A stretch of DNA of 34,783 nucleotides, from IMG/VR virus record IMGVR_UViG_3300025151_000141, positions 1 to 34,783 of that record; one strand, 5' to 3'. Below the pieces are notes generated by a model. It was not told where the DNA came from and did no database searches. It worked only from the letters and a program-made list of their open reading frames with translations. Source of the DNA: a virus. Every line of letters starts with the position of its first letter. The first letter of the stretch is position 1. The position numbers were made by a program, and so were the translations under genes. Positions 29,299-34,783 of the stretch are shown piece by piece.

Positions 29299-31161
29299 TT
29301 ATCCGAATATCATTGCTAAAGCGATTGCCTTGCCTGCTGTGATTCCGCCACTAGACGGGGTTTGGTATTCTAAAGCGGTTGCTCCTGAGTTGACTGTCAG
29401 CACCTGTCCTGCCGTGCCGATACTCGTCAGTCCTGTTCCACCATTTGCGGTCCCAAGTGTTCCAGTAACCGTACTCCCCAGGTCGTTAGTCTCTGCAGTC
29501 AAATAAGTCCCAAAGTCTGAGATTTGGGACTCGGTGATGCTGAGTGCAGCTTGGTGTTGAGTGACTGAACTCTGGGTAATATTGGCATCTGGAACATTTG
29601 CCCAGGTCACTGAGGCCGTCAGATCATTCACCTCAGTCAGAGACAGGGTCTGAAACTCCAAAGCAGTTGCACCACTGTTTACTGCGAGGACTTGGTTGGC
29701 AGTTCCGATTGCAGTCAGTCCTGTTCCACCATTTGCGGTCCCAAGGGTTCCAGAAACTGTACTGAGGTTGTTGGTCTCAGCAGTCAGGTATCCACTGTCA
29801 TTAGTGAACATTGAGATGTTGCCACTCTTATTCGTCAGAGTGTCGGTTGAGCTTGCCGTGATGTAGGACTGCAGATCCGAAATCTGGGATTCAGTAATTG
29901 TGTCTTGTGTCGCTAAGTTCCCTAATCCTAAATGTGCTGACGTATTCGTTGCGTCTAACGTGAGGGAGACAGAATAGGATTTGGCCCCATTGCTATCTGT
30001 AGTGACTATCGTGGATACACCGATTTCATCTGCAGCCGTAACACTCAAAGAAACTACTGAGCCTGAGTTCTTATCGATCCAACTGAGGTTCCCAGAGCCA
30101 TCTGTTTTTAAAACATAACCTGAGAGACCATCTACCGTGGGAAACGATAACCCATTCAGTACGATTTCCCCTGCTCCGTGCGGAGTTATATTAATATTCC
30201 CACTGCTTGTGCTTACGATACTGTTACCGTTGACATCTAAATTCCCACCCAGTTGAGGTGTACTGTCATCAATTAAATTTTGCAAAGCACTGTCTGCCGT
30301 AGCGCCCTGGGCGCTAGTAGCGTAGTCGGTGGATGCTGTGGTCGCTGCTGTGCCTAACCCCAAACTTGATCTTGCCGTACTCGGCCCTTCATTCTTCCAT
30401 TTTGAATCAGAGGAATCGTAAACTAGGAAGGAATCGTCTGCAGTCGTGGTGATTGTTGTGTCACTCAAACTGGAAACGGAGATGTCTGCGGATTCTAGTT
30501 TTGCATCGAGTGTCGTCTGCAGGTTGGTCACATCTGCGATTGTCAACGGACGTGAAACCCAGTTCCCAGACGTGGCGTTGTAGACCAGCACATCTTGGTT
30601 TGCGATCCCACTGACATCCGTATCACTCAATGCCGAGACTGTCCCACCAGGCAGATCCTCAAATTGCCAGTTTGCACTGGTTGAATCATATCGAACAATC
30701 TGGTTATCGGTTGGGGTTCCCGTGGTCTGTAGGATTAGTGCAACCTGTCCTTGCAAACTGCTGTCGAGTTTGGCATTCGTGATCGTGCCATCGGGAATGG
30801 TTGCTGCACCAGGGGTCTGATTCTCCCATCGGGAATTGGATGTGCTGTATGCCAGCACCTGTCCATCTGCAGGAGATGTGACCGTGACGTTTGTCAAATC
30901 TTGGATGTTATCTGGAATCGAGACCGTTGCAGCTTTCCAATTTGCTGTGTCGTACTGGAGGAGTTGCCCTGTTGTTGCTGTTGTGTCCAACACGTTGTTC
31001 AGAGATTCTAAACTGCGAGACGTGCTGGCATTCTGGAGATTGCCAACTGCTGTATCAAGATCGTCTAGTGATGAATTGAGATACTCACCCCATTTGTCCG
31101 AACTGCCACCAATCGCAGGTTTTTTGAGGTTTAGATTCGTAGTTAACGTGAAGTCACTCAT
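29299..31161 (-). CDS. long tail fibre protein with internal repeats
   Basis: A 620-residue Ser/Thr/Asn-rich fibre. It starts with an attachment-like motif (LTTNLNLKKPAIGGSSDKWGEYLNSSLDDLD), then repeated segments such as LSDTDVSGIANQDVLVYNATSGNW, and two copies of TGTLGTANGGTGLTxIGTAxQVL, VNSGATALExQT near the C-terminus. Repeats of NGGTGL/VNSGA type are usual in trimeric phage fibres. The C-terminus is short (GGITAGKAIALAMIFG), so the tip may be supplied by the neighbouring proteins. The start overlaps the upstream stop (ATGA). Confidence 0.8.
   Translation of the reverse strand: MSDFTLTTNLNLKKPAIGGSSDKWGEYLNSSLDDLDTAVGNLQNASTSRSLESLNNVLDTTATTGQLLQYDTANWKAATVSIPDNIQDLTNVTVTSPADGQVLAYSTSNSRWENQTPGAATIPDGTITNAKLDSSLQGQVALILQTTGTPTDNQIVRYDSTSANWQFEDLPGGTVSALSDTDVSGIANQDVLVYNATSGNWVSRPLTIADVTNLQTTLDAKLESADISVSSLSDTTITTTADDSFLVYDSSDSKWKNEGPSTARSSLGLGTAATTASTDYATSAQGATADSALQNLIDDSTPQLGGNLDVNGNSIVSTSSGNINITPHGAGEIVLNGLSFPTVDGLSGYVLKTDGSGNLSWIDKNSGSVVSLSVTAADEIGVSTIVTTDSNGAKSYSVSLTLDATNTSAHLGLGNLATQDTITESQISDLQSYITASSTDTLTNKSGNISMFTNDSGYLTAETNNLSTVSGTLGTANGGTGLTAIGTANQVLAVNSGATALEFQTLSLTEVNDLTASVTWANVPDANITQSSVTQHQAALSITESQISDFGTYLTAETNDLGSTVTGTLGTANGGTGLTSIGTAGQVLTVNSGATALEYQTPSSGGITAGKAIALAMIFG
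29426..29745. repeat. 32-bp exact direct repeat inside the fibre gene
   Basis: A 32-base sequence occurs at 29426-29457 and again at 29714-29745, 288 bases apart, both inside the long fibre gene, coding for the TANGGTGL repeat. Identity continues with few changes beyond. Exact repeats of this size can support recombination that shortens or lengthens the fibre. Confidence 0.75.
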
Positions 31162-32159
31162 ATAAAGTAAGGCGGGCTAGGGGTTTCGCATTCAGACAGG
31201 TCTGGCGTTGGGTATGTCGTCACCTGGGCTACATCATATGTCAAAAAATACAGATCTGAACTTACTGCTATGTTATTCGACATCAGCGTACTGGTGTGAC
31301 TAATCGTTACTGAGTTTGTACTCGTACTGATGGCATAACTCATCGGATCACCGTTTCGTAATGCTGTTGTGAAGTTACTAGCCGCAATCGTATTAATCGT
31401 TAAAATTTCATCTCCTACTGAGGCCGTAGAAAGAACGCTTGCGAGGGTTCCCCCAAACGCTGGACCAATATAAAGATTGGAACCAGACGCAGGGATTCCC
31501 GCATTCAACATCGCCTGTGCTCCACCCGATTGAGTAAACGTGAATGTGCGGGAAGTCGTACCAATGGAAGTCCAAGAGCCTGCTGATGCAGAACTACCTG
31601 AAGGATAGGCACTCCCCGATTGCACTACGGCTTGTTTTGTTGTGACTCCATCATTTTGAAAGGTGTCGATGTATTTCTTGGCTCTGCAGGTGTCTTTTTG
31701 AGCTGCCAAAATATCCGCTTCGGCCTGTGTTACCGTTGCATCTATCCGGTTCAGTTCGGTAGTCAATGCCGAGGCAAATCCTTGATAGTCAAAACTCTCA
31801 ACTTCCGACTGTGTGGTTGGTGGTGAATAGGAGGACAACTCTGAAGTGAATGCAGGCCAGGTGGTGGTTTTTGTATACGTTCCACTATACGGATCAGGCA
31901 ACAGGGTTGTGCCAGTGCCAGGTAGTAGGGCAGATGATCCGATAGATCCAGCCAAAGAAGAATTTAAATTATCTACTGCATTCACCCCTCGATTGATGTT
32001 CCCCAACTGTGCTTGAGCATTCGTCACTCGATCACTGACGGTCTTCAGTTTGGTCAGAAGTCCATCAAGATAGGTGTTGATGATTGTGCCATAGGTGCTG
32101 GCATCTTCATTGACCGTTGGATACTCCAGATCGCTATAGTAACTTGATGTTGTAGGCAT
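31158..32159 (-). CDS. fibre or tail structural protein
   Basis: A 333-residue protein starting MPTTSSYYSDLEYPTVNEDAS, then TYGTIINTYLDGLLTKLKTVS. It resembles the N-terminal attachment motif of the fibres on either side. The middle is Ser/Thr-rich with a coiled-coil-like TEADILAAQKDTCRAKKYI stretch, followed by a beta-rich Gly/Ser segment. I do not know the family; its context places it in the fibre complex. The stop overlaps the next ATG. Confidence 0.55.
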   Translation of the reverse strand: MPTTSSYYSDLEYPTVNEDASTYGTIINTYLDGLLTKLKTVSDRVTNAQAQLGNINRGVNAVDNLNSSLAGSIGSSALLPGTGTTLLPDPYSGTYTKTTTWPAFTSELSSYSPPTTQSEVESFDYQGFASALTTELNRIDATVTQAEADILAAQKDTCRAKKYIDTFQNDGVTTKQAVVQSGSAYPSGSSASAGSWTSIGTTSRTFTFTQSGGAQAMLNAGIPASGSNLYIGPAFGGTLASVLSTASVGDEILTINTIAASNFTTALRNGDPMSYAISTSTNSVTISHTSTLMSNNIAVSSDLYFLTYDVAQVTTYPTPDLSECETPSPPYFI

Positions 32160-32575
32160 CAGATTAAACTTTCTGCTGTTGTCTTGGCGCTTGCTGCATC
32201 AAGTTTGGCTTGATTGGCATTGAAAGCAACCGTCCCACTGGTTGAGGTATCTCCAACCTCGGTGTCCAAGGTGTTTACGGCAGAAACAACTGCAGCTAGG
32301 TATTGATTCACCATCTGAACAGCTACATCGACTGCCGTTGCAGCATCCGTCTCGGCATTTGCTGCGTCCGTAACTGCACCCGTCAATTGGTACGCAAGAC
32401 TAGGGGTGCTGCTGTCGGTTGGATCTCCTTGTACGTCATCAACGGTCTTGACCTCGGAGGCAGTGCTTTCCAGAGCAGCATTGAGTATGTTCCCCCAGTT
32501 GTTCCTGTCGCTACCCACTTCGGGCAAAGTGATGTTGTAGTTCGTCGTGGTGGGAGGTGAATCAGTTAGTGCCAT
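32159..32575 (-). CDS. short fibre-attachment-like protein
   Basis: A 138-residue protein, MALTDSPPTTTNYNITLPEV followed by GSDRNNWGNILNAALESTASEVKTVDD. The LPxVGSDxNNWGxxLNxALE motif is the common N-terminal module of phage fibres. The remainder is an Ala/Thr-rich predicted coiled coil (TDAANAETDAATAVDVAVQMV). It may be an adaptor or a fibre shaft fragment. It overlaps the 64-residue gene by 14 bases, and its stop overlaps the next start (TGATG). Confidence 0.6.
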   Translation of the reverse strand: MALTDSPPTTTNYNITLPEVGSDRNNWGNILNAALESTASEVKTVDDVQGDPTDSSTPSLAYQLTGAVTDAANAETDAATAVDVAVQMVNQYLAAVVSAVNTLDTEVGDTSTSGTVAFNANQAKLDAASAKTTAESLI

Positions 32576-32756
32576 CGTTTACCGAGATCCAAGTTTCTTG
32601 AGTGGTGTCTGGACGTTTCGTCCAGAGGTCTGCAGTTGTGTTTGTCCGTTCGGTCCAGTCTGATGTCGGATCTGTTTCTGTTTGAAACAAAAATTGTTTT
32701 ACATAGGGACCAATGTCGTACCGCCCAAGTCCATACGGTAGAACTCGGTAACTCAT
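32562..32756 (-). CDS. small hypothetical structural-operon protein
   Basis: A 64-residue protein, MSYRVLPYGLGRYDIGPYVK, then FLFQTETDPTSDWTERTNTTADLW. It is Trp/Thr-rich and unrecognised. It sits between the adaptor gene and the fibre genes, with a four-base overlap upstream (ATGA) and a 14-base overlap downstream. It is probably a minor virion component. Confidence 0.5.
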   Translation of the reverse strand: MSYRVLPYGLGRYDIGPYVKQFLFQTETDPTSDWTERTNTTADLWTKRPDTTQETWISVNDGTN

Positions 32757-33373
32757 GACATGGCCTCAAAATTCAGACTGTGCCGTGACCCCTTCGTCCG
32801 CCTTCTGTCATCCGAGGCCTGGATCTCTGCAACGGCCCGTTCTGCCTGCTGTGCCCAGACTCCGATCCGTTCATCTTCCCCAAGATACGGTGCGGCCTGG
32901 AGCAAGGAATAATACAAGTATGCGTCTGGGTGACTCGTTGAGACCCAGTTGCTGGCGTTCGTTGCGGACAATGCTGGAACCTTTGCGTAATAAAACATTT
33001 CGTATGTGATCGACTCACTCGGTGCGGGGATGATCCTGAGAGCATTTCCGTAAACGTAGTATCTCGGATAAGTATCAGAAAGTGATGCTATGAAGTTCGT
33101 ATCGGTGTACTCATTGATCGCATGAGCTGCAATCTCCACAAGATCCCTCTCCTTGGGGGAGGTAATCCTGATGTGCCTCATCTCTAGGAAATCTGAGGGC
33201 ATGGACAGGTACTGATCAGACGTACTGATGTCTGCCCTGGTGTACTGGTTGGTCGTCCTCAGTTGTCGGTTTAACCGTGCCTCGGCAAGTGTGATGAACG
33301 TGGGAATGACCGAGGTCAGGTCCGTTCTGTTGAGCCAGTCTGCAATATTTGATTTCAGTTCATCGAAAGTCAT
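32753..33373 (-). CDS. head-tail adaptor protein, P22 gp4/SU10-like
   Basis: A 206-residue protein starting MTFDELKSNIADWLNRTDLT, then TLAEARLNRQLRTTNQYTRADI and DFLEMRHIRITSP. TLAEARLNRxLR near the start, Trp-rich WLNR, and a helical C-terminus (DAYLYYSLLQAAPYLGEDERIGVWAQQAERAVAEIQ) fit the head-tail adaptor (gp4-like tail accessory factor) family. It fills the gap between portal and tail. The ATG at 33373 overlaps the upstream stop (ATGA) and is preferred to the longer frame from 33388. Confidence 0.75.
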   Translation of the reverse strand: MTFDELKSNIADWLNRTDLTSVIPTFITLAEARLNRQLRTTNQYTRADISTSDQYLSMPSDFLEMRHIRITSPKERDLVEIAAHAINEYTDTNFIASLSDTYPRYYVYGNALRIIPAPSESITYEMFYYAKVPALSATNASNWVSTSHPDAYLYYSLLQAAPYLGEDERIGVWAQQAERAVAEIQASDDRRRTKGSRHSLNFEAMS

Positions 33374-33696
33374 AGACGACCTTCCCAAACACGGAACGGT
33401 TTATTGTGGTAATCATTCAACCACTGCTTGAATTTCTTCTTGTCTTTCGTAATCCCTTGACGGTGTAGTTCGTCGTAGAGAACACGGGGGATCTCCGCAA
33501 CCCGTTTCCACCCGCTTTGCTTGTTGGCAAATGGATCGAGATGTTGGTTGTCACGCAAGGTCTTGGTTAACTTCAATGTCGGTTCCAGGTCTTGCGTGAC
33601 TTTGTGATGTATCTGCAGGTTCCGAGGATCAATCTCATCGACGTAAAACTCCGACCAGATGTTCCCCTGATGATCAAATAGTTGCTTTGTCAACAT
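33370..33696 (-). CDS. conserved phage structural-operon protein
   Basis: A 108-residue protein, MLTKQLFDHQGNIWSEFYVD, then EIDPRNLQIHHKVTQDLEPTLKLTKTLR and RVAEIPRVLYDELHRQGITKDKKKFKQWLNDYHNKPFRVWEGRL. The end motif W-x-x-x-x-x-PFRVWEGRL is one I recognise just after capsid genes in podoviruses. Function unknown, probably assembly or connector related. It is 27 bases downstream of the capsid gene. Confidence 0.65.
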   Translation of the reverse strand: MLTKQLFDHQGNIWSEFYVDEIDPRNLQIHHKVTQDLEPTLKLTKTLRDNQHLDPFANKQSGWKRVAEIPRVLYDELHRQGITKDKKKFKQWLNDYHNKPFRVWEGRL

Positions 33697-33723
33697 TTTA
33701 AAAACCTGCAGATCAATTAGAAA

Positions 33724-34689
33724 TTAGGAAGTTTCGAGGTCGAAAATCCCACCACTTGCCGCTTCTTGGGTGCTTTCCAATCCCATTTCGACTACCAAGT
33801 GCTTGGTCTGAGCATCAGCAGTTTTTCCAAGTTCTGAAACTTGGAAGTTCCGCAGATAGGCCACTTTCCAATACTCTGGATCGATCAGGAAGGCATCACG
33901 CTCCCGCTGGAATCTATCTGTAACGACGGATAAATTTCCAAAATCGCTAGCAAAAACAGTGACGTTCGCACCGGCTGTATTGCTGTCAATCATTTCCCGT
34001 GCGATAGATCGTCCGGTCAATGTTGAAACAACGGTTTTGTTATATGGACCCACCATCAACAAGTTTGGTTCACCCCCTTCTGTGAAAGCACTCTGCATGA
34101 CTCCGTTAATAATTGCGGCAGTCAATGCTCGTTGTGTCCCTGAATCCGTTCGGGCTGTTGAGCCAGATGTCACCGGATCTGCTCCACCACCACCAGATTC
34201 AAAATCGGTGTTCGTGTCCAACCAGCATCCGATCATTCCTGATGCACGGGCAGTTGCGGCTGCTCCATTGTTTCGGGCCTGGTTTGATAACAAGGCCGCT
34301 TCCACACTACGCTTGAGTTCCTTGGTGCGTCTTGCCATCTGGTGAGCCATCTGCGAGGTCTTGCCATACAACTTAATCGCAGACTGGGTTCCTGTCACAG
34401 CAACTGCCCGACTCATGATCTGGCAGACGTTGCTGTTGCGAGTGGTCAGGCTTGCCGCAGCAGCACTGATGGCATCCCCTTCCAGATCAGTCGTTGTTGA
34501 GGTTGCACTTAGTTCTTCGGTGATCCACTCAAAGACGGTATTTGTAACATTTCGTGTACCCACGGAATTTACAAACGGGGTCTCGGTTGGAGAGATATTG
34601 TAAACAATCTCCTTAATATCGATTACATCTTCCTCAGTACCTGACGTCTTGATGTCGTATGAGGTACTGGCATTCGTTAGAAGTGCCAT
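33724..34689 (-). CDS. major capsid protein, DUF5309/SU10-like
   Basis: A 321-residue protein starting MALLTNASTSYDIKTSGTEED, then VIDIKEIVYNISPTETPFVN and FEWITEELSA. The opening ISPTETPFxN...FEWxTEEL, RTKELKRSVEAALLSNQARNN and DFGNLSVVTDRFQRERDAFLIDPEYW match the DUF5309/SU10 major capsid family (HK97 fold). It forms the icosahedral shell. GGAG precedes the ATG by about ten bases. It follows a partial gene that is probably the scaffold. Confidence 0.9.
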   Translation of the reverse strand: MALLTNASTSYDIKTSGTEEDVIDIKEIVYNISPTETPFVNSVGTRNVTNTVFEWITEELSATSTTTDLEGDAISAAAASLTTRNSNVCQIMSRAVAVTGTQSAIKLYGKTSQMAHQMARRTKELKRSVEAALLSNQARNNGAAATARASGMIGCWLDTNTDFESGGGGADPVTSGSTARTDSGTQRALTAAIINGVMQSAFTEGGEPNLLMVGPYNKTVVSTLTGRSIAREMIDSNTAGANVTVFASDFGNLSVVTDRFQRERDAFLIDPEYWKVAYLRNFQVSELGKTADAQTKHLVVEMGLESTQEAASGGIFDLETS

Positions 34690-34744
34690 TTTGACTTACT
34701 CCAATAATCTAGATTACCCATATTGGGCAAAAAATTTTGCAGTC

Positions 34745-34783
34745 TCAACGCAAAAGGGCATCAAAGACTGCCACTGCATCTTG
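34745..34783 (-). CDS. C-terminal end of upstream gene, probably scaffold (partial)
   Basis: Twelve codons (QDAVAVFDALLR) and TGA enter from the right edge on the minus strand, just before the capsid gene. In the portal-scaffold-capsid order this would be the scaffold C-terminus, which is inference; the frame cannot be confirmed without more sequence. A 55-base gap separates it from the capsid ATG. Confidence 0.4.
   Translation of the reverse strand, partial: QDAVAVFDALLR

Noticed and set aside
26237-31161. Diversity-generating retroelement acting on fibre tips
   Set aside because: Paralogous tips are present, but no reverse transcriptase, template repeat or adenine-biased variation is visible in the window.

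Overview
The window is most of a temperate, podovirus-like tailed-phage genome. Nearly all genes lie on the minus strand in tight ATGA, GTGA or TAATG overlaps, and there are no bacterial housekeeping genes. The morphogenesis set points to a short-tailed phage of the SU10/P22-like assortment: a P22/SU10-type portal, a DUF5309/SU10-type major capsid protein, a gp4-like adaptor, a P22 gp10-like tail protein, three large low-complexity ejection proteins and many fibre genes. There are no tail-tube, tape-measure or sheath genes. The host cannot be named. The only host clue is a 3' half of a tRNA-Arg(UCU) gene that looks like an attachment site.

Layout, read in the transcribed (minus) direction from the right end: the last codons of an upstream gene (probably scaffold), then capsid (34689-33724), connectors, a fibre cluster (32575-26237), a lysis-like cassette (26194-25027), a tail protein and ejection proteins (25034-16936). 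Next comes a control island at 16931-15493 holding the attP-like tRNA fragment, three small rightward genes, a repressor whose frame is broken at a run of eight A, and a divergent switch. Leftward early genes follow (15527-13426), ending in a protein with seven zinc modules. A 960-bp gene-free stretch follows, then the replication block: a RAMP-like protein, SSB, primase-helicase and an iteron cluster. The packaging genes are terS, a noncoding block, rusA and terL. A nucleotide and DNA-modification cassette comes next (dCTP deaminase, PP-loop protein, N4-cytosine-type methyltransferase), then four very basic small proteins and the portal, which runs off the left edge. Because portal, scaffold and capsid are normally adjacent, the two window ends probably lie close together on a circular or permuted map, so little of the genome may be missing.

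The most unusual object is the gene-free stretch at 12543-13081. It is a phased pentanucleotide array (plus-strand consensus NNANC, minus-strand GNTNN). I count 76 successive five-base units in four blocks, 73 of them ending in C. The blocks are separated by three copies of a roughly 47-nt imperfect hairpin whose stem is kept while its tip changes. It lies between the seven-zinc-module protein and the RAMP-like/SSB/primase genes. I know of no described element that matches it. Other points of interest are the slippery A-AAA-AAA frameshift in the repressor, the attP-like site with candidate arm repeats but no integrase in view, twelve TGGAACA iterons next to the helicase gene, and the noncoding packaging-site candidate between the terminase genes.
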